A model generated the notes under the pieces. That model saw only the letters and a list, made by a program, of their open reading frames with translations. It did not search any database and was not told the DNA's origin. A stretch of 64,000 bases of DNA, taken from NCBI GenBank assembly GCA_907163375.1, contig CAJQUW010009053.1, positions 12,501 to 76,500 on the forward strand, written 5' to 3'. Position 1 is the stretch's first letter, and each line of letters starts with the position of its first letter. The position numbers and the translations under genes were made by a program. This DNA comes from Prostheceraeus crozeri (Eukaryota > Platyhelminthes > Polycladida > Euryleptidae). This document shows positions 29,012 to 38,866 of this stretch, piece after piece.

Positions 29012-32000
29012 TTATGTCAATACATCTCCTGAATGTGGTAGCGTGAGTTTTATTCTTTTGGGTGGAGGTATGTTTGTGTCAGGATGTCCATGTGGAAGAG
29101 ATGTGTTATGTCCTATCCAACACCTCTTATCCTCCCATGCTGAAAGCGCTCGTTTCTTGAACGTGTGCGTTTTCACAGTATGAACTTGAGATTTTAAGAT
29201 TGTCATATTCACAAACGTTATAGTTTTATTTTTATAGGCCTTCTTATAGGACCGATGTTTCATTTTGTGAACAATGGATTTTGATATACCTTTAGCACGC
29301 TTAATACTATCTGCACATTCTTTTAATTTCATGGAATACATTTTAGGACGGAGGAGAATCATTTCATCTATTTCCTTTCCTGCTGTTTCATCCTTAAAAC
29401 AACCAAGTTTGGCTTTGTTCTGTATGGAATAGAGTGGATGAGTGGGATTGTAGTTAGATGTATCGAAATATTTTTCTAATGACTTACCTACTTAATTAAA
29501 ATTTAAATCTTTTTGAGTGGTAATTCCTAAAAAGAAACTATTTGTATCACCACCCAGCAAGCGAACCTCTTTTACGAGAGGGCATGGTTTTAATATTTTG
29601 TAGAAGAGTTGATACATTTCAAGCTTGGAATAATCTAAAACGGCTTGCCCAATATAGATGAGTTTGCACAACTCAACTTCTGATTTTATCATTTTAACAC
29701 CTGCAAGATCCTTATCGATGATGTCTCTATCAATGAAAAGAGGTGATGAGGTCAATTTGTGATATTTTTGTTCATCAACGACTAGTTTGTAGTTCATACG
29801 TTTTCTAACATCCTCCATGGTCTTTCCGAAAAGACTGTTATTCTTATATTTATAAAAATCCTTTTCAAAATTATTTTGGGCTAGTGCACGTTTTTGACTG
29901 CTACTATCTATGTGAGGTTTGAGGAAGGCTTTCTGTCTAAATTTGATAATGCGGTGAACTGACTTTAGAAGCATGCCTATTTCTAAATAGAATTTTAGTA
30001 TGCAGAAGTGCACGAGATAATTTTTCTTATCATATTGGGTGAGCAAAAGTTTGCGACATGGTTTGTACCTTGGCTGTCCACACTCTGTTAAGTTATTATG
30101 AAATTGTGACATGAATGGTGAAAACATATCTTCAGGAACTTCACCAGATTCAGGTGCGAGTGGGAAATCAGCAGTTTTATTTTTAATACTATTTGGATAA
30201 ATCCACTTCAAAATAATATCCCCAATCACCTTCATCTGGAATCTTCAGAATGTTTGAAGGGTTGGAGTAATACGCAAGCTCATCTTGATTTAACCAACTA
30301 AACTCGGAGTGAAGTAGTGGTTTAGACAGTGAACTGCCATATAAATTATTTTGGTCATAGTACTTTAGGTGGATACTGTTTTACTACTGTATACCTTTAT
30401 ACTGTTTACCTACTGTTTTAGATTTAATGTTATGTTTATTCACAAATGTGAGACCACCGCGTATTCCGCGCTCAAATATGTTATACATCTCGGGGTCTTG
30501 TAAGAGATGGATGGTCTCACCAGTCATTTTAAAGGCTGATTTAAAGGACATGGCTGGTAGACTGACAAAGTGGATAGGATCTAATTTGTCTTCTTCTAAT
30601 GCCACTCGTCGAAATTCCTGAAAGACATCAGCCAGCAAAATGACATCTAATTCTAAGTAAGCGATCATATAATCGCCAAACGTTTTACAATCAAATTTTA
30701 ACCATGCCTCTTGAGCATGTTCATAGTCCTCTACTGGACAATCTTGACCCGTCAAATCGTTTTGGAATTTGTCAATGGAAGGAAGGGTTGTTTCATTTAG
30801 TTTAGACATTGAGCTAATATACGCATAGGGAAAGACTCCTTTGCGAGTGATTATTTCATCCGTTAAGTTTGGATAGTGTTTCTTCAAAGTTTGACTATGG
30901 GGAAGAAACTTGAGATTACGAACGAGAGAAGCTAGTGACGCTGACATGAATTGGAATGAATCTAAAAATTTTACGTATTTCGAAGAAGACTGTCTTATTT
31001 TCTTTAGTTTTATCTACTGGTACTTTTGCTGTCATTGCCATGAATTTTTCTCTCGTTTGCGCTATTACTTTAAACTGCCACGATTTCATCTGGCTCAACC
31101 CTCCTTTTATGATCATATGACTGTCATAGCCCTTAAAGTTATGAAAAATGACGGGTAGTACACGACGTCTCAACCTAAGTGAAAAGTTACATTTGGAGCA
31201 GAGTGCGTTTCTAAATTTACCAGTGATGTGATCATGATCACGCACTTTCTTAATTTTATCGTCATCAAACGTTTTATGACATTTAGGGCACGATGTGCAA
31301 CTTTCAAATTTCTGTTTGTCTTCATCTGATATATGTAGTGACTTACGCTGCAATTGGGAATCATATGATTGCTGAAATTTGGCAGCTTTATCGAGAAATT
31401 CTAGAAATTTTGAAATGCAATCTTCACCTTGCCAAGTATGCATTTTGTTTTGCCTATTTCTAAAGTGGTCATGCCATACTTCATAGCAGGATATGGCTGC
31501 TGGCTTGTGGATGATATCATCAATGTAGCATTCTATGTCTGCGTAAATGACACGCAGGGGACTTAATTCGTCACCATTATCCCTATGTGAAAATATTTTA
31601 TCTTTGGGCATGCGTTCCATTTGTAATTTACCTCGCTTGCACCATTCATAGTGAGTTTCAAATTTATGTTTACTCCAAAAGGAGCGGATGCAGCGGTCGC
31701 ATACAAAATGTTCACCTCTTTTGGAGTGCCCCAAGTGTGCGTACAAGTGAGAGATTTTGGGAATACCACAGTAGCGCCATTCCTCGCTATCATCTTGTTT
31801 TACTAATAAGAGGTTGACTACACGTTCATAACAAGTTGAACGTGAATTATAGCGGGTACCCTTCAACCCCTTCTCCCACACGTGAACGACAATTTTAATC
31901 TTATTATGTTTTTCGAACGTTTCTACATCTTTGATTTTCATGTTGTTACTATCACATCCTTCAAAGACTAAATCATCCTCCCACTGTCTATAGCTATAGG

Positions 32001-32851
32001 TATGATTTCGATTCGCGTTGATATCATTATAGTGAAGGATGGATAGGACTGCATATTTGAAACAGTGCGATTTACAATCGACATTGATGACAGCTTTCTT
32101 ATTATAGAAAGTTTTTGGTAGTTTAAATGTGCCTCGAGCTGCATGACTTTCTAATAGGGAAATTTTGAACATGGCTGAGTCCACGCCATCAAAAATGAGA
32201 GCGCTGTCGCGTTGATTGAATTTATCTACATTTGATTTTAAACAATGAATATGGAAATTTAGCCAAGACTCGCAGTCTACAACTTCGGTTGTGGACGAGG
32301 AAGGAACATAAAACTGTATTCTCTCCGTCACTTGACCCGTTTGAAAATCTATTTTAATATATTTTAGTTTGAGGTAGATGAGCGCCTTCATTCTAAAATT
32401 GTCTAAATTGTTGAAGAGCGCTTCGATAATGTTAGAATTTTGAAGGAGCCACTCAGGAAAATCTACTATTTGAGTATTGGACTCCATGCAGTAGTCGCGT
32501 ACTAAATTATTATGTGAAACATTAATGAGGGAGATGGTAGAGGTACCGTTGGTGTAGTGATCATATGCATGCGTGTGTTGAAGTCTGTGCGAAGATCGCT
32601 GAAAGTGACTATCAAAAGAAAGAGGGCACAAATCGCAAGGAAAGGAGATGTCATCGTCAGAATCAACTTCACCTCCGGAGAGACGCCGCTTTGCGTTGAC
32701 ACACACGTTGTTTGATGTGTCGAAGGAGACTGTGCTTCCTTGTAAACATATGTCCGCAGTCGGCACATTCCCACTCGTTGCCTTGTCGCGAGAGTCCTGA
32801 GCTGGAACTCACATCACCTGAAAGAGAAATCATTCTATCATCTCTGTTCAA
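29012..32851 (-). pseudogene. Protein-primed DNA polymerase B of element B, broken
   Basis: Read from 32851 downward. It starts with a C2H2 finger (WECADCGHMFTRKHSLLRHI), a second finger (CDLCPLSFDSHFQRSSHRLQ), a third (CDRCIRSFWSKHKFETHYEW) and exonuclease I (VIYADIECYID near 31.53 kb). A CxxC...HDHITGKFRNALCSKC zinc-like insert and exonuclease II (VIFHNFKGYDSHMI) follow. Polymerase motif A-like (YDQNNLYGSSLS) lies near 30.35 kb, motif B (KYKNNSLFGKTMEDVRKR) near 29.85 kb, and the C-terminal RPKMYSMKLKECADSIKRAK near 29.3 kb. This is the Polinton replicase. It is broken, about four or more breaks. Confidence 0.9.
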
Positions 32852-33285
32852 GTCTCAGTGTATTGTTACAACCTACTTTGACTCAACAACTCTAAACTTT
32901 CCTCGAGAAGGGAGGGCGTTGGTGATGAAGTTGATGCCTGAAATTGAGGAAGATGCTATTAGCCACACGTTTGAGGGAGATGAGTGAAGAAATTTTCAAC
33001 TTACCATTTCAACGATATCAAGTTTAAGGTTGATACTTCAACAAGATAGAGACTTCACTCAAATTTGGAATTCACGAGAGAGCAGTTCACTTGTACGCCT
33101 CAAATAATAACAGAATTCGCCAGAGAACACTTCACTTATATGTCACAAAGACAGAGTGAAATGACACGAATGTCACTTTACATATATACTTTCATATTCA
33201 TCATTCATTGGCTCTTCATTCTGATTGGTTGCTTGTTGATACTTAAGAATTAGAAAACATTTCAAAGTTATTATTCACAGTCAAC
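32852..33285. promoter_or_regulatory. Divergent intergenic region between polymerase and a small gene
   Basis: No supported gene. About 100 bp before the ATG at 33286 lies ACATATATAC (about 33180), and an inverted CCAAT (GATTGGTTGC) lies at 33223-33232. Repeated phrases around TTCACTTATATGTCAC and TTCACTTGTACGCCTC lie at 33085-33145. It is likely a two-way promoter. Confidence 0.45.
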
Positions 33286-33732
33286 ATGACAAGCCCTCCG
33301 ACAACGCCGAACACAAAATTCTCTTCTCCATGCTCAACACCAAAGGCGCTCGTTGCACCAAACGCTCCAACGAAGGGGAAGGTGGAGAAAATATACCGAT
33401 TGGACAATATCAGAAAGTTGTCATTACCAGCGGACGACGAAGAGAGTGTATGTGAGAAGGAGTGTCCCGACTTAACAGGCGTGAGGTGGAAGTATCTGCA
33501 GTACGATAGTGATGATGTGATGGAGATCACCAGCACCAAATTCCTCCACCAATTATGGGAATGGTACACCCTTAACTCCCAGCCACGAACTATGGCGGAG
33601 TGGGAGTACATCGACAAAGTGAGGCTCGCGGTAGAAGAACGATTGAAGCAAGTGAACTGTTTTTGCGATCTATGTGAAGTCAGACTCTGGGACGATATTG
33701 ACGATGAAGACCTTTTGAAATACATGACATAA
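33286..33732 (+). CDS. Unknown 148-residue protein, element B
   Basis: The ORF looks whole. A Pro/Thr/Ser-rich N-terminal 30 residues (MTSPPTTPNTKF) is followed by an acidic stretch and a folded-looking C-terminal half with many Trp (WEWYTLNSQPRTMAEWEYID) and a CxCxxC (NCFCDLCEVRLWDDID). I do not recognise a family. The stop codon overlaps AATAAA (33731-33736), like the adenain and TBP-like genes. It lies divergent to the polymerase and next to module A. The TP-rich head could be a regulatory or phosphorylated tail. Confidence 0.5.
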   Translation: MTSPPTTPNTKFSSPCSTPKALVAPNAPTKGKVEKIYRLDNIRKLSLPADDEESVCEKECPDLTGVRWKYLQYDSDDVMEITSTKFLHQLWEWYTLNSQPRTMAEWEYIDKVRLAVEERLKQVNCFCDLCEVRLWDDIDDEDLLKYMT

Positions 33733-34324
33733 TAAATTTTTATTTCGTATTATCTTTGCTTTCATACTGACTTACTTGAATGGGGATTAAGTGGATGATT
33801 TAACCATGTATACTTTTTCATTTGGAAATAGTAGCACGCTTAGTCTAACTTGTAAATCTTATAACATTTCATATGGGCGATGATGGTAGATGAAATAGTG
33901 TCAAATAAAATTAAGATAGCTTACACTTCTGATACAGGGATAGCAATCGACTGAGATCCATGTGTAAAGAGCTTGTTAGACTACGGAAGAGAGAAGTGTG
34001 TTATGTTGCGTGTGGCGCGTGAGTGTCCTCCCATTTCATTCCATTCATCAATTCGTCTCATTGATAGAGACAGGTAGAACTCATGGTTCTCATAACGTAT
34101 GCAATGGAAAGTTTTAGGCAACCTTCGACAGTTGGCTAAATGTCGCCCTGGCGCGAATGCATACTACGTTGAGACAGAGGCAATCACTTGCAAACATGAC
34201 GCAGAGAGGTTTAACAAGATTGACCATTGCCGAATGTCCCTTGCGGTATACATAGCTACGGGTTTCACCGCCGCCCTTTACAGGAACGCCCGTCGAAAGG
34301 AAGTATTACACCGAACTTCATTTG
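33733..34324. other. No gene seen; shares sequence with 43.15-43.32 kb
   Basis: I see no supported gene on either strand. The stretch AAGAGCTTGTTAGACTACGG and the following 80 bp (33968-34060) match 43227-43315 (AAGAGCTTGTTCACTACTGA) at roughly three quarters of positions. This is the first sign that modules A and B are duplicates. Confidence 0.6.
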
Positions 34325-34475
34325 CAACGTTCAAGTTGACTGATAGCAGATTCAACTTAATGATAGTATTCGCCAGTCCGAGGACTGCCCAGGGCAAACC
34401 GCGTGGAGGTTCTATCATGTCTTGCCCCATGGTGGCCCTTAAGAGAGCCGATGGTTCGTTCTCGGGAGTAACAAG
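34325..34475 (-). repeat. 150-bp module repeat R1
   Basis: On the minus strand it runs from GTTACTCCCGAGAACGAACC through CTCTTAAGGGCCACCATGGG to TAAGTTGAATCTGCTATCAG. It follows directly after the gene ending at 34480. R2 (34865-35010) and R3 (35340-35487) are near-identical copies at the same relative place after other genes. It contains the imperfect palindrome AAGTTGACTGATAGCAGATT (read on the plus strand). Confidence 0.93.
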
Positions 34476-34479
34476 TTGA

Positions 34480-34749
34480 CTATTGGCTTGAATAGTCAAT
34501 AGGTATGACGGTTAGGTTCTCATATACCCTATACCGCCTAGGTCGTGCAGGTGCATCTGGCACCTTTCGGATGCGGGTGGTATTCGGAGTCCATACCTCA
34601 TCCGTCCAAACGATCTTCTTGATCTTCCCCTTCTTCTCATCCTCTTCATCCCACTCGTCGAGGATGATGAAGTCGGGAATGGCGTTGTCTTCATCCCACT
34701 CGTCGAGGATGATGAAGTCGGGAATGGTACTAGCAGATGTTGCTTCCAT
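34480..34749 (-). CDS. Small acidic protein with duplicated IPDFIILDEWDE motif
   Basis: This 89-residue ORF follows a TATA box. Residues 9-20 and 24-35 are the same 12-residue phrase IPDFIILDEWDE, from a 45-bp tandem duplication in DNA. A hydrophobic core (FIIL) flanked by acidic residues resembles SUMO-interacting motifs, here twice in a row. The C-terminal half is basic (RKVPDAPARPRRYRVYENL). No family is recognised. It is one of the tandem minus-strand genes separated by 150-bp repeats. SUMO binding is a suggestion only. Confidence 0.5.
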   Translation of the reverse strand: MEATSASTIPDFIILDEWDEDNAIPDFIILDEWDEEDEKKGKIKKIVWTDEVWTPNTTRIRKVPDAPARPRRYRVYENLTVIPIDYSSQ

Positions 34750-34790
34750 CGTGACTTAAAATTGAATGAGAAGCGCTACAATCTTCTGGC

Positions 34791-34798
34791 TTATATAG
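34791..34798 (-). promoter_or_regulatory. TATA box for the gene starting at 34749
   Basis: CCCTATATAAGCC on the minus strand lies about 42-49 bp upstream of the ATG at 34749, and similar boxes precede the neighbouring genes. Confidence 0.7.
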
Positions 34799-34864
34799 GG
34801 TTTTCAACAATGAATTGCTCAACAGCGAATCAGAATGCTTCAGGGATGGCAATCGACTGCATAA

Positions 34865-35010
34865 CGTTCAAGTTGACTGATAGCAGATTCAACTTAATGA
34901 TAGTATTCGCCAGTCTGAAGACTGCCCAGGGCAAACCGCGAGGAGGTTCTATCAAATCTTGCCCCATGGTGGCCCTTAAGAGAGCTGGTGGTTCGTTCTC
35001 GGGAGTAACG
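34865..35010 (-). repeat. 150-bp module repeat R2
   Basis: This is a copy of R1 with about nine substitutions. It lies between the stop of the gene at 35016 and the TATA box at 34791. It keeps the CTCTTAAGGGCCACCATGGG core and the TGATAGCA palindrome (34878-34885). Confidence 0.93.
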
Positions 35011-35015
35011 TCATC

Positions 35016-35282
35016 TTACAGCCTACCGATTCTGCTGAGAGAGTCTTTGACTCTCTCCTTGGTAGCAGTGTCGACTTCCACGCTAATTGGTATGTGGCTG
35101 AAAAGTGGAATGTAGCGCCATTCCGTTGGATTGACAACACTTGCTGTCATCGGATTGCCAATCCGAGCAAGATTGTTGTGGACTCTGTCTTGCTCCTCTA
35201 GCCTAACAAATTCCTCAAATAAACTTCGCGGCCTTAACTGCGGTCCGCGAGGAGAGCTGACTTGACTGTTCGGCGTCTGCAT
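35016..35282 (-). CDS. Unknown 88-residue protein, module A
   Basis: This ORF has an ATG about 32 bp downstream of a TATA box. The N-terminus is Ser/Pro/Arg-rich (MQTPNSQVSSPRGPQLRPRS), followed by a charged helix (LFEEFVRLEEQDRVHNNLAR) and a C-terminal amphipathic segment. No family is recognised. It is the middle gene of a row of minus-strand genes that share TATA boxes and 150-bp repeats. Confidence 0.45.
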   Translation of the reverse strand: MQTPNSQVSSPRGPQLRPRSLFEEFVRLEEQDRVHNNLARIGNPMTASVVNPTEWRYIPLFSHIPISVEVDTATKERVKDSLSRIGRL

Positions 35283-35313
35283 GATTGAAATGAAATGAAA
35301 TGAGAGGTAGTGG

Positions 35314-35323
35314 TTTATATACC
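35314..35323 (-). promoter_or_regulatory. TATA box for the gene starting at 35282
   Basis: GGGGTATATAAACC on the minus strand lies 32-45 bp upstream of the ATG. The same 14-base phrase occurs at 44797-44808 in module B. Confidence 0.75.
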
Positions 35324-35339
35324 CCTGTAACGCGACGCA

Positions 35340-35487
35340 ACGTTCAAGTTGACTGATAGCAGATTCAACTTAATGATAGTATTCGCCAGTCCGAAGACTG
35401 CCCAGGGCAAACCGCGTGGAGGTTCTATCATGTCTTGCCCCATGGTGGCCCTTAAGAGAGCCGATGGTTCGTTCTCGGGAGTAACGT
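35340..35487 (-). repeat. 150-bp module repeat R3
   Basis: This is a copy of R1 with very few substitutions. It lies just after a short terminal exon that follows the 60-bp intron at 35516-35575, and 15 bp before the TATA box of the next gene. It carries TGATAGCA at 35354-35361. Confidence 0.93.
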
Positions 35488-35515
35488 GATGGGGTGGTGA
35501 AGGCGGGGAAAAGAT

Positions 35516-35575
35516 CTGCAATGAAAATGATATGTATTAGAATAGGATATACTATCTTATTTGCTTTTCACTTAC
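35516..35575 (-). other. Candidate 60-bp intron at the 3' end of the coiled-coil gene
   Basis: The donor G|GTAAGT and acceptor TTGCAG|ATC are both good matches on the minus strand, separated by an AT-rich stretch. The equivalent place in module B has a 62-bp candidate intron (43479-43540). It lies just past the stop codon of the gene at 35580. Confidence 0.65.
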
Positions 35576-35579
35576 CAAG

Positions 35580-36548
35580 TTAGCCATCCTTAGGCCGTCT
35601 CGCGCGCTTCCTAACAGAAAATTTATGTAAATGTCCGCGCATTCTCAGTGTGGCATGCAAACATTTCTTGGTCGGATGGCCATTGTAACAAATGATGGAC
35701 TCGTCGAGACTACGGTTGACGAGGACTTCACCGTCCAAATCATTATCCCGAATAGGGATGTGAAACTCAAACAACCTATCCTCATTCACACGATTCCACT
35801 CATCCCTCATGCGATCCAACTTCTCAAACGCCTGTCTCTCATCACCCCGCCGAGCCACATTCCTCTCCAACTCAACATTCCTCGCTCTCAACACACTCGT
35901 CTCCTTCATCATCTCCTCAAACTTCGCTTCTGCATCTCTCATTCTTCTCTCTGCAGCACTCGCCCTCTTCTCACAGTCATCATTCTTCTCTTCCAACTCT
36001 CGCGTCTTATTCTTCAAATCAGTCACACTACGCCTCATTCGAATATTCTGATCCGCTATCTCCTTCGACTTCAGTTCCTTTTTTTTCAACGCATCTAACT
36101 CATTCACGACTTCATCCTTCACCTTCTTCAAACTCTCATACTTATTTACCAACAAATCATGCGCCATCTGATGCGACACATGCTTCTTCTCTTCATCCTT
36201 CAACCACCTCGCCGACTGCACACGAATCCCACAACTCTTCACTTTTGGGGAAGATGAGCTCTGCGGGGGGTCCTCAACAAATATGTTGGAGACCTCCGAG
36301 GAAGAAGAGCTCAACTTCCTCACACGCTTCCTCACACGCTCCCTATCTAAATCCACATCATCCTCATCATCACTCTCAAGCACTCTCTTTCGCTCAATCT
36401 CAGCCTCCAACGAAGCAACTGCTCTCGCCAACTCATCATTCTCAGCAACATTCTCCACTTTGCCGTCTCGCTCTATCGCCAACATTCGCTCCCTCTCTTC
36501 AACAATCAACTGCGTGAATCTCAAGTCATCACCAAACCTCCACTGCAA
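35580..36548 (-). CDS. Coiled-coil protein with conserved C-terminal domain, module A
   Basis: The open frame of 322 codons does not begin with ATG, which points to splicing from, or translational coupling with, the zinc-finger ORF upstream that it overlaps by 28 bases. It contains acidic/Ser-rich regions (residues 55-100), a long coiled coil (about 120-250), then a C-terminal domain FEFHIPIRDN, KKCLHATLRMRGHLHKFSV and a basic tail. The C-terminal domain is shared with the module B protein (YEVHLPIFENN; VRCLHMSMDITGQLEDFVV). The family is unknown; it may be a self-assembling structural or regulatory protein. Confidence 0.6.
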   Translation of the reverse strand: MQWRFGDDLRFTQLIVEERERMLAIERDGKVENVAENDELARAVASLEAEIERKRVLESDDEDDVDLDRERVRKRVRKLSSSSSEVSNIFVEDPPQSSSSPKVKSCGIRVQSARWLKDEEKKHVSHQMAHDLLVNKYESLKKVKDEVVNELDALKKKELKSKEIADQNIRMRRSVTDLKNKTRELEEKNDDCEKRASAAERRMRDAEAKFEEMMKETSVLRARNVELERNVARRGDERQAFEKLDRMRDEWNRVNEDRLFEFHIPIRDNDLDGEVLVNRSLDESIICYNGHPTKKCLHATLRMRGHLHKFSVRKRARRPKDG

Positions 36549-36745
36549 TCTGCATGCACTCTGTAAAATCGCGCCTCATCCTCATCACCCTTCAACACTC
36601 TACACTTTACACACGCAACCCTATTCAGGATAATCATGTGGTCGGTGCCCGCCTTCTTAACATGCGCCTTGGCGTCCGCACTGCGATTGATTCGCCCACA
36701 TGTGCACATTTTGATATGGAATTTTTTGTTTTTGTCGTTTGCCAT
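36521..36745 (-). CDS. Small zinc-finger-like protein, module A
   Basis: From the ATG at 36745 it encodes MANDKNKKFHIKMCTCGRIN, then DAKAHVKKAG, VACVKCRVLKG and FYRVHADC. The spacing CxCGRI-x-R-x-x-D-x-K-x-H...CxxC...HxxC is shared with the module B protein at 44547 and suggests one or two zinc sites. The frame is open another 19 codons upstream, but a splice acceptor (TTATCTTACAG) at 36766 argues for the start at 36745. Its gene has a TATA box at 37370 and a 5' UTR intron. It may form one transcription unit with the coiled-coil ORF. Confidence 0.6.
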   Translation of the reverse strand: MANDKNKKFHIKMCTCGRINRSADAKAHVKKAGTDHMIILNRVACVKCRVLKGDEDEARFYRVHADCSGGLVMT

Positions 36746-36765
36746 GCCTGAGATTTTATCGTTAA

Positions 36766-37328
36766 CTGTAAGATAATGAAATTTGTATAAGTTTGGAATC
36801 ATGTAGTACAGTCATATTCCTAAAGCATTACACTTAGTGAGGAATGATAGATTTGAGTGTAGTGAGTGGCACTCGATCCCGTCGACAGCCCGAAGGCCTT
36901 GTACTGATCACTAGGGAAGTGAGAGATCTTCCCCGATACCCGCTATTTACAGCTTAAGACTTCATTGTCACTGCCCCGAAGTGGTAACAGCAACGCCGAG
37001 CCAAAGGTAGTGATCAGTAGCTGGGATCTAACCCCTCAAAGCTGCCCTAGACTTAGTTAAATTTCAAATCTGATAGCAGATTTGAACTCAGCATACTTGA
37101 AAACCTTAGTCTACATGTTAAAACTTTGAAAAAACTGAAAATTAAGAATTTTTAAGAAATTCCGCATTTTACTACTCATACTACTTTTAAAAAATTTTAT
37201 CAGTAGTAAAGACACTATCAAACTCTATCACACAAACTTTGAAGTAAGAAGATAGCTTGCCTACTTCAAAAGATAGAGTCCTTTGAAACGCCCGATATCG
37301 GGAGCTCAGAGCGACGACCGTCGCTTAC
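36766..37328 (-). other. Candidate 563-bp 5' UTR intron, module A
   Basis: The donor GAG|GTAAGC at 37328 and acceptor ATCTTACAG at 36766 flank a non-coding stretch that includes the palindromic CAAATCTGATAGCAGATTTG at 37066-37085. The module B counterpart at 44555-44746 has three TGATAGCA motifs. No gene is seen inside. Confidence 0.6.
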
Positions 37329-37369
37329 CTCGTCTTTCGATGAAGTGATGAGACTTACGTTGTCGGGGG

Positions 37370-37379
37370 TTTATATATG
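37370..37379 (-). promoter_or_regulatory. TATA box, module A zinc-finger gene
   Basis: GCATATATAAACCCCC on the minus strand lies about 40 bp upstream of the candidate donor site at 37328. The first exon would be short and non-coding. Confidence 0.65.
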
Positions 37380-37519
37380 CTCGGAAGAAAACTTGAAATG
37401 GCTCTATCTTCGAAAGTATTCATCGTAGCGACATGCGGTTTGTTTCAAACGATTCGTCTCATCATTCTCTATCATATGACACCATTCTCATATGACCACG
37501 GGAAGTCGGTGCGTCAGCA

Positions 37520-38290
37520 CATGTCCATGTAACATGCCAGAAGTGAAAAAATTCCTAAATGTGGGAGCTCCAGTATGGTGAAAATTTTGAAAAATTTAGA
37601 ACTTCCGAATTTCGACCTGGGACCTTTACAAAACATTTTTCATCAAATTTCACTGACCCCCCTCCCCCCTCGTTCGGAGAAATTTGATGAAAAATGTTTT
37701 GGTGAAGGTACCACGTCGAAATGACACACTTTGGAAAATTTTCAAAATATTGTCCATACAAAGTCACTCTGACACTTAGGATCTTTTCAGGCGAGCTCCG
37801 ACCTAAAATCTTGTAACAGCTCTAACTTTTGAACGACTGGTCCGATTGACTCGCAACAAAAAATGTCATCGAGCAGTTTTTTCTCCTCTTTCAAACGAGT
37901 AGCTGTAAGACAAAATCCGTCCACTAGAACCAAAGTTAGAAGATCGCTGTCGGGGGGGGGGGGGGGGCGGGTCGGTGAAATTTGATGAAAAATGTTTTGG
38001 TAAAGGTCCCAGGTCGAAATTCCACACTTTGGAAAATTTTCAAAATTTTACCCATACAAAGCCACTCTGACACTTAGGATTTTTTCAGGTGAGCCACGAC
38101 ATTCCACCCTCCCAACCTGGCCGGCACACCACGCCAACCTGTAGAGCGCAGCACACACCACCTCGCGCTACGTCGGCCGGCCAGAGGGGGGGGACGTCAG
38201 ACTCGAAGCAACACGGCGGCTCACCACGACCGACTCGACCGACATGAGGGGGGGACGTCAGCGACGGCGGCCATCTTGCGCGGTCCAGTG
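37520..38290. repeat. Inverted and direct repeats with G-tracts, module A upstream region
   Basis: ACAAAACATTTTTCATCAAA (about 37630) faces its inverted partner TTTGATGAAAAATGTTTTGG (about 37683) across a C-rich spacer. The second arm and about 120 following bases recur directly at 37978-38104. A run of 16 G lies at 37952-37967. The phrase GAGGGGGGG(G)ACGTCAG occurs at about 38185 and 38244 in a GC-rich patch (38110-38285) and again in module B near 46693. No gene is supported. Confidence 0.85.
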
Positions 38291-38808
38291 GTGGAGTTTT
38301 ACTTACTACTCACGTTCAAAACAGACGTCTAATATGTTGTACCGACTACAGATGCTGATAGTGGAAATAGAATAAGACAATGGTCACCATAGGTTAAGGA
38401 AATTAAAAATGGATATTATAAAACAACAGGAAACCGATGAATAAAAATTGGAAAAGTGGAGGTAAAATATGGAAATACAACGATGCTACTACACTGATTA
38501 CAAGTGAACTATATCTGACACTACACTAAGTGGATAAGTGGAAAGTGGATAATGGAGGTAAACAATAGAACTACAATGACACTCTACTACACCGAAAGCA
38601 GTGAAACTATACACACTATACCTAAGACTACACATGGAAAATACTATTTCTTCACTTGAATTTGTTATCGCCAGTTTCTTCATCCGTCTATAGTACTTCA
38701 TGTAATTCCACATTTCTTCATTTGAATTACAATACATCGACCACTACTTCAGCTACCGATTAAGGGATATAAAACATAATACTGCAGTCCGTCAGTCATC
38801 AGCAGGTA

Positions 38809-38866
38809 CTCGTCTAGTTGTGTTTCGACCCCTAACCTGAACAATCAAACCCAGACGAGCGGGGTC
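38809..38866. ncRNA. Pseudoknot-capable motif beside the Penelope-like element
   Basis: CTCGTCT (38809) pairs with AGACGAG (38853) and GACCCC (38827) with GGGGTC (38861), in the same crossed order and with the same one-base spacing as in the 715-bp units. GTTTCGACC and TCAAACCC are conserved. Four of seven pairs in one stem and one of six in the other differ from the array version, yet all remain paired. Confidence 0.6.

Noticed and set aside
34099-34479. 126-residue plus-strand ORF
   Set aside because: Its second half is the reverse of repeat R1, and it has no start context or partner copy with a conserved frame in this direction.
35631-36633. Several plus-strand Ser/Leu-rich ORFs
   Set aside because: They are antisense shadows of the coiled-coil gene; the minus-strand frame is supported by the module B paralogue.
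37952-37967. 16-G run as a sequencing artefact only
   Set aside because: Shorter G-tracts occur at equivalent places in module B, so the tract is probably real, although its exact length may be wrong.
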